This document shows, in pieces, positions 40,481 to 50,308 of a stretch of 64,000 nt of DNA. Source of the stretch: Pseudo-nitzschia pungens (lineage: Eukaryota > Bacillariophyta > Bacillariophyceae > Bacillariales > Bacillariaceae); NCBI GenBank assembly GCA_037355855.1, contig CM074762.1, positions 4,278,001 to 4,342,000 on the forward strand. Reading direction: 5' to 3'. Below the pieces are notes generated by a model. It was given only the letters and a program-made list of their open reading frames with translations, ran no database searches and had not been told where the DNA came from. The position numbers and the translations under genes are program-made. Every line of letters begins with the position of its first letter. The stretch's first letter is position 1.

Positions 40481-41162
40481 CTGTTTCCAAGCTACTACAG
40501 GAGAGCAAGTTCAAGTTCGAACAGAAGGCCAGCTGTTACGAATTTGAATTTGGTAGTAGGCTCCACCGCCTCTACGTGTTTCTGGCTACTACTAAGTTCG
40601 AACAGGAGGACAGCTGTTCTGAATTTGGTAGTAGGCTCTGTACTTTATGTACCATACAGTGGTAAGGAATGTGGTTCGGGATGTGTTTGGGGATGACTAC
40701 TCGCATTACTGGTGATGCTGCAATCCAGCATTCAGAGAGGAGTTTTGCTTTTGTACGCTGACCACTAGCATTACAGATACCATGTATCTAGTCAGGGTTT
40801 TGCTTGTGTCAGCTGACCACTAGCATTACGGATGCTGCACACCAGCATTGGAGGGACAGTTTTGCTTGTGTCTTTCCCTTTCACGTTCTTGTTACCCCGT
40901 TTCCTGTACGCTTTGCAACAGCAGTGTCTGTTGTGCTCTGGACTGGTTCATTTTTTTCCTGTTTCTTACCAAGGTTCGTTTGCAAAATAGCCGTCCTTAC
41001 AACCTGGGGCCTATTCCCCATGGTTGAGGCGGCGCGTCGTTCTACAACTTGGGGCCTAACCTCTCTTCGATTGAGGCGACGATAAAGTCTGGTTACAGAC
41101 TGAGTAGCTTTTAACCACCTTCGGTGGATTTTCCTACTTAAATAAGTATATTATTATTATTA

Positions 41163-41181
41163 TTGTCCCTGCAACTGGTTT
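41163..41181. repeat. 19-bp TSD of LINE-B2, right copy
   Basis: Exact match to 38216-38234. Confidence 0.95.
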
Positions 41182-44090
41182 CTCTTGCAGGTTTTGCTTT
41201 TGTGGATGACACAGATTTGTTTTGTGCTGGCTCTGATTCCTCAACATCTGGTGAGACCTTGGCTGTTGACTTCCAGGAACCCCTTGACAGGTGGGCTGGT
41301 GGGATTATTGCAACTGGAGGTGCTATTGAACCTGCCAAATCCTTCTGTTATTTGATTGATTTCAAATGGAATGGATCCGGTTGGGACTATCGCTCAATTG
41401 CTGACATGCCTGGTGACTTCTCTGTTGCTGCCAAGAATGGCACTCGAGCTACCCTGGATCGGTTTGAAGTTGACCATGCTGACAAGACCCTTGGGGTTTT
41501 TATCTCCATGGATGGCAATGAGGAAGCCCAGATTGCTCACATGAAGGCCCAGTCTCAGTCTTTTGGGTCTCAACTCAAGGCTTCCAAGTGTGAGAAGAGG
41601 GCTTCCCTCTACACCTTCAAGTATTCTTTCATGAAGTCTGTTGAATATCCCATGCCTGTCACTCAACTTGATGAAGCTACCTGGACTCAGATTCTTCACC
41701 CAGCTCTTGTTCCTGTGCTGAATAAAGCAGGGATGTCCCGAACATTTCCTAGACATGTATTCTTTGGTCCCTCCCTGTATCAAGGCTTTGGTTTCATCCA
41801 TCGCTATCTTCTCCAAGAGTTCAGCCATATTGCCACTCTCTTTCAGGAATCTGTCAGGTCCTCACAAACTGGTAGGATTCTCAGGCTAACTGCTGAAGCT
41901 CTCAGGCTTGAACTTGGGTTCCCTCTTCATCTTGGTGTCACACCCTATCATCCTTTTGCTTCATACGTCACTCCTTGCTGGTACAAACATGTGTGGAAAT
42001 TCTTTTCTGATCACCCTTTGAGCTTGGTTGAAGACTTCCCAGACCTTCCTCTGCTCCGTTCCAATGACTGTTATCTCATGCAAGCCTTTGTCAACTCTGG
42101 CTTCAGAGGTGCTGACTTGTCCCTCTTGAATCACATTCGCATGTCCCTCAAGGCTGTTTCCCTTGCTGATATTTGTACTCCAGATGGGAAAAGACTCTCT
42201 CCCATGGCTTTCCAGCTGACATCCTCCAATCACTTGAGGGATCATCTTGACTGGCCTAGATGTCCTCCCCCACCTTGGCCTCCAGCAGCACAGCGCCTAT
42301 GGACTAGGGCTCTTCAGACTTGTTTTCTTCCCCCCTGTCCAACCCCTGCAGCCAGGGCCCTGGCTCCTTCTTTTCACCTGGGGCACTGGCTCTTTCCCCA
42401 GACAGCTTCTCTTTGGCCTTGGTTTTTGTCTCCCTCCACCAATAGAATATTCTCCAAAACTTCTGCTGGTTGGAATGTGGGCACCTCCCAGCGAAGGGGC
42501 AGATACAGGTTCACTTCTGAAATCAGTTATGATAAACCAGCCTGTGCCAATGCGCTTGTCTCCCCTGTGATCCAAGGCCAAGTTGTTCGTGTGGTTGGGT
42601 CCTCTGCCTTTGTCTCTGAACCTCCTGACATGGATCCTCTGGAGTACAATCCATTTGATTCTCTTCCAGCCTCCCCAACAGATGCCTTTGATGCACTCTG
42701 CGAGTCTCCAAGAGTCCTTCTCCACAAGTATTCTCTGCCTCAGGTTGGATGTCAGGCCCTTGTTGCTGCCATTCAGAGTGGTACTGCCAGTGCTGTCTGT
42801 GATGGTTCGTATGATCCAGATCTTCTCCGAGGAACTTCTGCTTTCATCCTATCACCCAATACCTCCACCAAGACTACCTCATTGTTCCTCACTGGCTGTA
42901 ATTTTGTTAGTGGGTCCCCTGAGGATCAGTCATCCTACAGGAGTGAACTGGCAGGCATCAATGGGGTTCTCACCTGTTGCACTGCTCTGGTGAGCCTTTT
43001 TGATATTGCTTCTGGCTCTATCACTATTGCCCTTGATGGTGACACAGCTCTCAAACAGGCTCAGGGATCTTGGCCATTGGTTATTTCCCAGAAGTCTTTT
43101 GATTATGTCTATGTCATCAGAAACATGCTTTCTGCCCTGCCAATCTCTGTGCACTTTCAGTGGGTTCAGGGACATCAAGCTGGATTCTTTCTTGATTGGT
43201 GGGCCCTTCGCAATCATCAGGTTGACAGCATGGCCAAGGCATTTCTCTCTGTCCATAGAGCTTCTGCCCATCACTATCCCAGACTTGTGTTTGAGCCTTG
43301 GACATTTTCTCTCAATGGATGCAAGTGCTCAAGGGTTGATCAGAATGCTTTGCATGTTGCTATTTCTGGTCCTCCTCTTCTCCAATACTGGCAGACCCAC
43401 CATGATATCCCAATTCCACAACCTGTTTTGCATTCCATCCATTGGAGTGCCCATCAGTCTGCTTTCAAGCGTCTCCCTCCTGGCATACAAAGGTGGTTTG
43501 TCAAGTTTGCTTCTGGATGCATTGGTGTTGGCAACCAGCTCCTTCACTACCAGTATCAGGATCACTCCAGGTGCCCATTGTGTGATGCAGACAACGAGAA
43601 GGTTTCTCATGTTCTCTCCTGCAAGGATCCTGGGGCTGTCACACACAGTGTGTCTGCCTTCAAGGGTCCCCTGCAGACGAGACTTGAGGCTGAGCAGACT
43701 GATCCATCCGTGGTTGCTGCCATTGTGGATCTTCTCACCAGGGTTCGGAAGGGCCAGAACATTTATCCCTCATCCTACTCCCCTGCAATAGCTTCGGCTG
43801 TCAGGGCACAGAGGACAATTGGTTGGCACAACTGGCTCCTTGGTAGGTGGTCTCCTCGCTGGTATCAAATCCAGGCTGACTACTACTCCCACATTGGAAG
43901 CAAGCGCTCCCCCAGACGTTGGGCTACAGCTATTATCCATCAGTTCTTTCTTACCTCCTGGGATCTTTGGACTTACTGGAATGAACAACTCCATGGTCCT
44001 GGGGGCGCCCTTGCTGCTGAACAACACCAATCTCTTGATGCTTCCATTTCCTCTGAATTGGCCATTGGTGCAGCTGGTGCACTTCCCTAG
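41182..44090 (+). pseudogene. LINE-A1 ORF2, 3' part (RT end, RNase H, zinc knuckle)
   Basis: Resumes the RT with GFAFVDDTDLF and keeps one open frame for about 970 codons through RNase H (CDGSYD, RSELAG, ALDGDT, VQGHQAG) and the knuckle CPLCDADNEKVSH. It stops at a TAG (44088-44090) where LINE-A2 has a Gln codon, so the last ~60 residues are lost. Remaining homology to the 3' UTR continues to 44572. Confidence 0.85.
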
Positions 44091-44572
44091 TCACACTCCC
44101 TTTTACAAACCCCTTTCCAAGTCCTACAAGGTTACACCCTGACTGCCAAGAGGCAGTGGCTTGCAACCATCCACCTTGCCAGGAAGCAATATGCAGCACC
44201 TGTCCAACCAGTGCAGCCATATCAACGAGAGGCAGCTCTCCTAAGAGCCTGGCTTACTGGATCTCTGGGTTGATTCCACTTTGTACCTTGGTTTTTTGTA
44301 CTCTGTTCCTGCTTCTCATCATGTCCCATACCTTTTGATACTGGGTTTTCTCCCACTATCTACATTCCCATCTCACTTTCTCTCAAGTCTCTATTTTGTG
44401 GGACTTATTTTGTCTCTTTCCCTGTCTGATGTTCAAGGTTTGTTTAAAAATTTGTCATTCTACCACTTGAGGTCCTGACTCTCTGATGGAGGCGACGTTA
44501 AAGTCTGGTCACAGACTGAGTAATTCAGTATCACCTTTGGTGATTAAAGTTATTTAAATATGTATATTATTC

Positions 44573-45084
44573 TTGAATTGCGTTCATGAGTATGTTTGCG
44601 ATTTGCCATATACTTTGTCCGGTCTTTTTGTTTTTGGGTGTTGTGTGCATCAGTCTACTGGAGGTTCAAATTTTTGTAACTTCAGAGCACCTCTGTGGGT
44701 GTAGAATAGAATTTTGTGGGATTGCTCTTGTTTACTATCTTGAGCTCCCTGTGGACTATTTATTTGTCCGGAACAAGGTTGGCCTTGTTATTGCTGCTGT
44801 ACCCTATCGATCAATTATTTTGTTTTGCGTCTGTCCCCTTATCGATATCGATATCGATATATGATTCGATTTGATTGATTACTGGCTTTAGCGTCTGTAC
44901 CCTTGCAAGTCAATCCGCATCCAGATCTCTTGCTTTATTTATTTGCCATTTGAATCTGTTTATTGTTTTTATTTGGTTGATTGTTGTTGCCGTCACTGTG
45001 GATCGGACTGAGCGCTTTGTGTTGTAGTTCAAACGTTTTTATTTTAGTTGCAACAGGGCTCATCTCTGTAGGTTCCTTCCTCTC
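44573..45084. repeat. 512-bp direct repeat flanking LINE-A1, right copy
   Basis: Same length as 7952-8463, about seven mismatches seen, starts directly after the LINE-A1 tail (TATATTATTC). Confidence 0.9.
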
Positions 45085-45390
45085 CAATGCTCTATTTCTA
45101 TCCATTACAGCCGCATTGGTAGCCGGTTCATCCACATACGAATGGGAGCAAAATGGGCATGTTCTAAGTGTTTTGTCATCTGGTAGTTTCCCCCCCTTCC
45201 AAGAAGAGTCGACTCAATTCTTCTGGAGACTGCTTGATATAAGGTAATGTGACACTGTCGCGTAGATATGAGCACGAATGAATAATTAACCGAATCCCGT
45301 GTTGGGGAATTGAATATAATCTTCGGTACCAGATACATTTAATATGTGTCCTAACTATTATGGTCGAGTCCCAGAATAGGATATATGCCT
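44935..45390 (-). CDS. Small zinc-motif frame of the outer LTR element
   Basis: An open frame on the minus strand from about 45390 to 44935 (around 150 codons, no clear ATG at its start). It contains SPEELSRLFLEGGKLPDD, then CPFCSHSY (a C-x2-C pair) and ends NKQIQMANK. The last part lies in the 512-bp repeat. A related KEPTEMSPVA peptide occurs after gag in the 11.3-kb element. I do not recognise the family; the upstream half may be chance. Confidence 0.35.
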
Positions 45391-45535
45391 AATCGTGGGA
45401 ACCGAAAATGAATGAACATTTATGGCAGAGCATGCCAAAATGTGGCTTTGCTCGCGACCTCAAATTTTATATGTTTCCATTCTCAATTCGCGTAACAATA
45501 TTCCGTAAAGTATCCAAACATTCACAACATTCATA

Positions 45536-45985
45536 CTACTCCGAGATTTCTACCTTAACGTGTAACAGGTAATTCTTGTTGTTCGCTTCTATTTGCTCTC
45601 GTACCTCACACATTACTGCAGTATAAGCGTCTCTGAAGGGGTTGAAGCAATCACCAATTTCTTTGTTCCCTCCTACCCTGACGTCCAACGCGGTGTACAG
45701 AATTTCTGCAATGTAGAAAACAACCAATGCAACATCTTCTTTTGATGTCTTTGCTCTGTGTAAGAGAGGTAGTTTAGTAAGTAGTTTGATATCATCAGCG
45801 ACTCTCTTTCTATTCTTCTGTCTGAAGAATCCAATTATCAACTCATCGCCAATCTTCTTGATTTTCTCCAATTTATCACTTTTGGTCCCCAAGAATTTCT
45901 TGTTATTCGCAAGCTTTTTCACTGCAATTTGCATGGTTTTTTCATCAAGTTCCGTAGTGTGATTTAGATGGCATTCGATCTCTTG
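45536..45985 (-). CDS. Hypothetical Lys-rich protein (5' end disrupted by micro-LINE)
   Basis: The minus-strand ATG at 45934 opens a 132-residue frame (MQIAVKKLANNKK to KVEISE). The same frame extends 17 more codons upstream (ETLKQEIECHLNHTTE) to the micro-LINE insertion, so the original protein was longer. It looks helical and basic; family not recognised. The region just upstream (46082-46463) is the leader of the Tc1-type transposon and has an ATG at 46084 in the place of the transposase start, but in a different frame from this ORF. The protein is unrelated to the transposase at 4225. Confidence 0.45.
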   Translation of the reverse strand, partial: QEIECHLNHTTELDEKTMQIAVKKLANNKKFLGTKSDKLEKIKKIGDELIIGFFRQKNRKRVADDIKLLTKLPLLHRAKTSKEDVALVVFYIAEILYTALDVRVGGNKEIGDCFNPFRDAYTAVMCEVREQIEANNKNYLLHVKVEISE

Positions 45986-45997
45986 TTTTAGAGTCTC
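45986..45997. repeat. 12-bp TSD of micro-LINE, left copy
   Basis: TTTTAGAGTCTC, repeated at 46035-46046. Confidence 0.85.
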
Positions 45998-46034
45998 TTT
46001 GGTGATTAAAGTTATTTAAATACGTATATTATTA
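45998..46034 (+). mobile_element. 37-bp LINE-A insertion
   Basis: TTTGGTGATTAAAG plus TTATTTAAATACGTATATT and an ATT tail: exactly the last bases of LINE-A, starting in the loop of the last hairpin, between perfect 12-bp TSDs. It adds 49 bp to the target in total and so shifts any frame. Confidence 0.85.
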
Positions 46035-46081
46035 TTTTAGAGTCTCGCGCGGGATGCTGCTGATGGCTGGATTTGTTGTGC

Positions 46082-46463
46082 CATGGTAGAATTGTTGGAT
46101 TGTTGAAGAAGAAGAAGGTCTCGTCGGCGGCCGAAAAAGAAGGAGGGGGTATTTTTGCTTTCCGTGGTCAATTTTCCAGCGAAAAAAGGCCCTAGACCTC
46201 AGAATGATGCAAGGGTTGCTCTGGACAAGAAAAATGCTTCAATGGGGGTGTTGCAACAGGATTTGGGCAATCACCATGGTCCGGGTCGGAATGAGAAGGT
46301 GTTGTCAAAAAGAATGAAAAAATCGGTGCTCTGACAAGGTGTCAAAAACAGAGCACAATAGAGCATGGTTGATCCTACACTAAATTACGTTCAAATTGAG
46401 TACTACAGAGTTTTTCGAGTTTACATCAAATCGACACAAAAAAGCTTTTTTTTCTTCTTTTAA
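46082..46463 (-). mobile_element. Tc1/IS630-type transposon copy 2, leader
   Basis: Inverse match to 3880-4227 of copy 1: shared AAAAAGCTTTTTT region, CGTTCAAATTGAGTACTACA, CACCATGGTCC and GTTGCAACAGGATTTGG. It continues at 49805-49846 beyond the TTAA element, giving the terminal CGGAATTCC. The transposase does not follow the leader; the unrelated frame at 45536-45985 does. Confidence 0.7.
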
Positions 46464-46736
46464 GACCCCGGGACGATAAAAAGGTACCCCCCAAAACCCG
46501 TTAGGCGCACTTTGCATGTTCCTGAATACTTAGGGGCTGCCGAAGCGGTTTGAACCATTCGAGGGGCTATTTTTTTTCCTAATAAGCTGTCGTTTTCGTT
46601 TCTCAATAGCTTATCTGCAACCATTCCAACCAGAGGTGCCCCATTTACTAACAACACCGTGTTGTAGAGAGATTTTTCAGTGAAACTGACAAAATCCAAA
46701 ATATCAAGCCATTGTTGACATGTCGCCCGGCTCGCA
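46464..46736 (-). CDS. Frame at the left end of PB1
   Basis: Minus-strand frame containing WLDILDFVSFTEKS and VNGAPLVGMVADKLL, running into the terminal repeat. The same frame, with substitutions, is in PB2 (53196-53402), so it was part of the ancestral element's coding region. The family was not recognised; it may be the C-terminal piece of a transposase. Confidence 0.4.
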
Positions 46737-47149
46737 TAAATGACTGTTTTTTATTTCGTATGACTGAAGTTTTCGTCAGAAAAATGAGATGGGGAGAACC
46801 CAGGAAAATTCCTATGCCCCCACTCTACTTCAAGCTAGCCGATCGGAATTACAATGTACTCCACATAGATACTTATCATAGGAATAGAATAATTCAACGT
46901 ATTACTAGCAACAACACAGAGAGTTGAAATTGGAAAAAATGAGGCTCTTTTCCAAGGTAGGACCTTGATCACGATATTTCTACAGGGTTTCTACAGACCT
47001 TTTGTACCAGGAATGTCCAAAATTACAATATTTCCACGATTTTTGATGGTTGGCAAACGCATGTAAATGCGTATGTAAATGCAAAAAAGAACACGGATAA
47101 TAACACGTAACGACACATCACAGCTCAGTCGAAACAGGATGACAGCAAG

Positions 47150-48260
47150 CAGCAACAGCAAGCAGCAACATCAAACAGCAGCAAAGCGTCGATATACGGG
47201 GATAGGGTTTTGCTAGGTTCGACGCGTTGTTTTTGTACTGTAAAGGGATACCCTAGCGCAGCCAAGCAGCAGCAGCAAAGCGTCGATATACAGGGGACAG
47301 CAAGCAGCAGCAGTGAGCAGCGAGCAGCGAGCAGCGAATAACGTATTGGGTTTTGCTAGGTCCGACGCGTTGTTTTTGTACTGTAAAGGGATACCCTAGC
47401 GCAGCCAAGACAAAATAATCGATATAGCAGCAAGCAGCAGCAACGCGTCGATAATACAGGGGGGGGACAGCAGCAAGCAGCAACGCGTCGATAATACAGC
47501 AGGGGGGAGCAAAGCGTCGATAATACAGGGGGGCAGCAAGCAGCAGCAAGCAGCAACGCGTCGATAATACAGGGAGAGGGGACAGCAAGCAGCAACGCGT
47601 CGATAATACAGGGGGACAGTAAGCAGCAGCAAGCAGCAACGCGTCGATAATACAGGGGGACAGTAAGCAGCAGCAAGCAGCAACGCGTTGATATACAGGG
47701 GATAGCAACGCGTCGATTTGCAGGGGAGCAAATAACATACAGGGGTTTTGCTAGGTCCGACGCGTGGATTTTGTACTGTAAGGGGATACCCTAGCGCAGC
47801 CAAGATAAAATCGATACAGCAGCAAGCAGCAGCAACGCGTCGATACTATACAGGGGACAGCAACGCGTCGATAATACAGGGGACAGCGAGCAACGCGTCG
47901 ATAATACAACACGTTGATAATACAGGGGACAGCGAGCAACACGTCGATAATACAGGGGACAGCAGCAGCAACGCGTCGATACTATAAAGGGGACAGCAGC
48001 ATCAACGCGTCGATAATATAGGGGACAGCGAGCAACGCGTTGATAATACAGGGGACAGCAGCAAGCAACGCGTAGATAACACAACGCGTAGATAATATAG
48101 GGGACAGCAAGCAGCAACGCGTCGATAATACAACGCGTCGATAGTATACAGGGGACAGCAGCAGCAACGCGTCGATTATACAGCAACGTGTCGATAATAC
48201 AGCAACGTGTCGATAATACAGGGGACAGCAGCAGCAACACGTCGATAATACAGCAACGTG
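47150..48260. repeat. Minisatellite array in PB1
   Basis: About 1.1 kb of variable units built on GCAACGCGTCGATAATACAG, GGGGACAGCA and GCAGCAAGCAGC. Three copies of a 65-bp block, with GTTTTGCTAGGT at the start and GATACCCTAGCGCAGCCAAG at the end, are interspersed (about 47204, 47344 and 47746). No gene. Confidence 0.85.
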
Positions 48261-48289
48261 TCGTACTAGAATGCTGTAGTATCTGGTTC

Positions 48290-48940
48290 AAATACTAGTA
48301 GTAGTAGTATTGCTGTTTGATTCGCATGATCGAGAAACGTCAATTAAATCTGTTCTGTACTACTAGCAGTAGTAGTAGTAGTAATGGCGTGTCCATTCTT
48401 CACTTGCCGCGTCCAACGATCAGATCATTCCTACCTACCCCTAAGAATGGTGTATCAGTAATACTCTTCTACTACGTACTACATATGCAAAGAACATGAG
48501 TTTTTGTTCTGATGTTGATCAGTTGTTTTTGCTGAATTGTGAGCCACCAACTTTGAATGATTATGGCAGTTGAGGAAAAAATAATCTTTCCATCCAGGTA
48601 TTGTTGTCATACCCAACACTCTACTAATAGTGACTAATAATACTAATACTAATACAAATACAGCAGTTTTGCTATTTCTGCTGCTGCCAATCACTGTATC
48701 TTTGCGTCTTTTATTGAGGTCATCAACAGTGCAGTGGGTATTACTACTCGTACTACTAGTAGTAGTATTACTGCTAACACCACTGGTAGTACTGGTACTA
48801 CTAGCTAGTACTACAAGAGTACTAGTAGTTCTGTTGGCACTTTTACAAGCTTCTTCTAGTAGTAGTGATACCAGCCAGTACGGTAGTAGTACTACTATTA
48901 GTACTAATACTACTACTAGGGCATTTATCTGTGGTGTGTA
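48290..48940. repeat. AGT/ACT trinucleotide-rich region
   Basis: Interrupted runs of AGTAGT, ACTACT and TACTAGTAG, with AATACTAATAC near 48645. No coding signal. Confidence 0.75.
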
Positions 48941-49507
48941 TCCCTGTTGCTGTTACGAGCGGTGAATACCTGTTGCTGTTACGAGTGGCGTGAATCCTTG
49001 TTGTGGATCCCCAACAAAAGCAACACCTTTATCCTTGGCAAACACTCTATCCACAAAGATCCCAAAAATATTAAGGAGCAATCCCACAAAACCTAAAGAC
49101 AGCACCGGTGGAGGTGCTCTGGAGAAAAATTATTGGAAACTCTTACAGACTACTGGAAATACAGCAAAAGATCCAGAACAGACAACATTGCCACTGCCGA
49201 CTTGGACTGCATCATCTTGCTGCTGCCTGCTCATCGTCCAAAAGTTTCTCCTCTTCTTCATACTGTCGGCCTTTTGGTATGCATCTAGTGTTTTGTGAGC
49301 GACCGAATCTGTGTTTCTAGATCTAGTAATTACGATTCGATTGTGATTCTAATTCTACGATTACAGCCGGTCGACTACTGTGATTACAAAAATACCATTA
49401 GTGGTGCACGAATGAGCAATATTGGTACACATATGCCTAGTTGAAGTTTATCTGTTTCCAAAGGCATAAATAAAAAATTTAGATCATGTTCCAATCTGTT
49501 CCACTCG
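48941..49507. other. Non-coding right interior of PB1
   Basis: Short frames only; no family recognised. From about 49465 the sequence matches PB2. Confidence 0.4.
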
Positions 49508-49804
49508 ATGACGCACGAATTGACAAAGACTCCCAAAAAACAAAAGAAACTTCACATGTCATCCTATTTTTATCACTATGACCATCCGAATCACCAAAAA
49601 AGAATCAAAATTGGTCCAAATCGTCGATATTGTGAGGTTGAAAACGAACCACCTAGGATGAATATCAGAGAACCTTCGACACCATGCTCTAGAAGACTAC
49701 TCTCTAGACAGCTCCGCTGGTGGGGTGGTCTGGGAAGCCTTGGCAAGAATTTTGAAATTTCACCCACAGACGCTAAAATGGTGCCTTTTTATCGTCCCGG
49801 GGTC
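49508..49804 (+). CDS. Frame at the right end of PB1
   Basis: Plus-strand frame with GPNRRYCEVENEPPRM, STPCSRRLLSRQLRWWGG and KNFEISPTDAKM, running into the terminal repeat. It is conserved in PB2 (53593-53823), where only a few residues differ. Not recognised; conservation in two copies hints at former coding. Confidence 0.4.
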
Positions 49805-49846
49805 TTAAAACCGGAGGGGAGACAGCTGAAAGGAATTCCGTACTAA
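49805..49846 (-). repeat. Terminal end of Tc1/IS630-type transposon copy 2
   Basis: TTAAAACCGGAGGGGAGACA followed by GCTGAAAGGAATTCCGTAC, the inverse of 3848-3886 with few changes. Confidence 0.75.
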
Positions 49847-50308
49847 TTTTTCCCGGGTAAATTTAGCTAATCTTACCGTTTGGGATTCATCCATTTTTGA
49901 TGAAAAAATGATACGAGAACAAGGTAAATTAAAATTACAGTACAAGTAAGCTTTACCGGCGCAAGAAAGGCCTTACTTGTTCCGGTACAAGTACCTGTAC
50001 ATGAATTTGTACGGGAAACGTGATTGTTGAGGTTGTCCGGTCTCGGTCTCGCCATCCACCTGAGTTTCAACAAAAGTTCCATCGTTGACCATGGTGGTCA
50101 TCCAAACTACCTTCTCGCAACTCAAAAGTACCCATCCAACAACTGCTGCAGCAGTAAGTCGTTTTTCGCCACATCTCTGGTACACGTAAAGCTATCGAGA
50201 ATAATCGACTCAACAACCCGAATCCCTACGAAACCAAATCCTACGCATTACTTTCTAATACACGAGTCGGGAGTACGGAACCACCTCTATGAAACCACCT
50301 CTATAAAT

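Larger units (their letters stand above)
38235..41162 (+). mobile_element. LINE-B2: ORF-less LINE derivative, itself interrupted
   Basis: Starts ACAATTTGCGCGAAGCGC (hairpin GCGC-GAA-GCGC) and the common LINE 5' end; ends with the LINE 3' module (CCACC-TTC-GGTGG) and ATT repeats. Without its 912-bp insertion it is 2016 bp. It matches LINE-B1 in inverse orientation, with one more ~150-bp hairpin unit (four instead of three). It has no enzyme coding. From 39490 it is an array of TAAGTG...CACTTA hairpins. Confidence 0.9.
8464..44572 (+). mobile_element. LINE-A1, near full-length, split by three later insertions
   Basis: Own sequence is in four pieces: 8464-11273, 25367-25804, 34931-38234 and 41182-44572, about 9.9 kb in all, collinear with LINE-A2. 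The 5' UTR (8464-9442) starts with the family 5' end and holds the CTAAGTG-type repeats; it is shorter than in A2. ORF1 starts at 9443, ORF2 at 35485. The 3' UTR ends with both 3' hairpins and a short AT-rich tail (TATATTATTC). Several stops and frameshifts make it inactive. Interruptions: gag-only LTR element, Copia-type LTR element, LINE-B2. Confidence 0.9.
46464..49804. mobile_element. TTAA-flanked inverted-repeat element PB1 (piggyBac-type target)
   Basis: Terminal inverted repeats of about 25 bp, GACCCCGGGACGATAAAAAG then GyACC, at both ends, flanked by TTAA (46460-46463, 49805-49808). Removing it restores the transposon leader (CTTCTTTTAAAACCGG). TTAA duplication is typical of piggyBac elements, but no piggyBac transposase was recognised; the two end frames below are unassigned. 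The interior is minisatellite and trinucleotide repeat. PB2 at 53169 is a deleted relative. Confidence 0.8.

Noticed and set aside
47150..48260. Possible CRISPR-like array
   Set aside because: Units vary in length, have no constant repeat with unique spacers, and the region lies within a eukaryotic transposon; it is a minisatellite.
47253..48291. Cys/Leu/Tyr-rich minus-strand frames of up to 166 residues
   Set aside because: Produced by in-frame repetition of the minisatellite; no start context or conservation.
48630..48965. Leu/Val-rich 111-residue frame
   Set aside because: Arises from ACT/AGT trinucleotide repeats.
46464..49804. Calling PB1 a piggyBac transposase gene
   Set aside because: TTAA target and inverted repeats fit, but no DDD catalytic region was recognised, so only the target type is claimed.
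50024..50308. N-terminal extension of the small membrane protein
   Set aside because: Open frame but low-complexity-free, unconserved-looking sequence with poor start context; the ATG at 50309 fits better. Kept as possible only.
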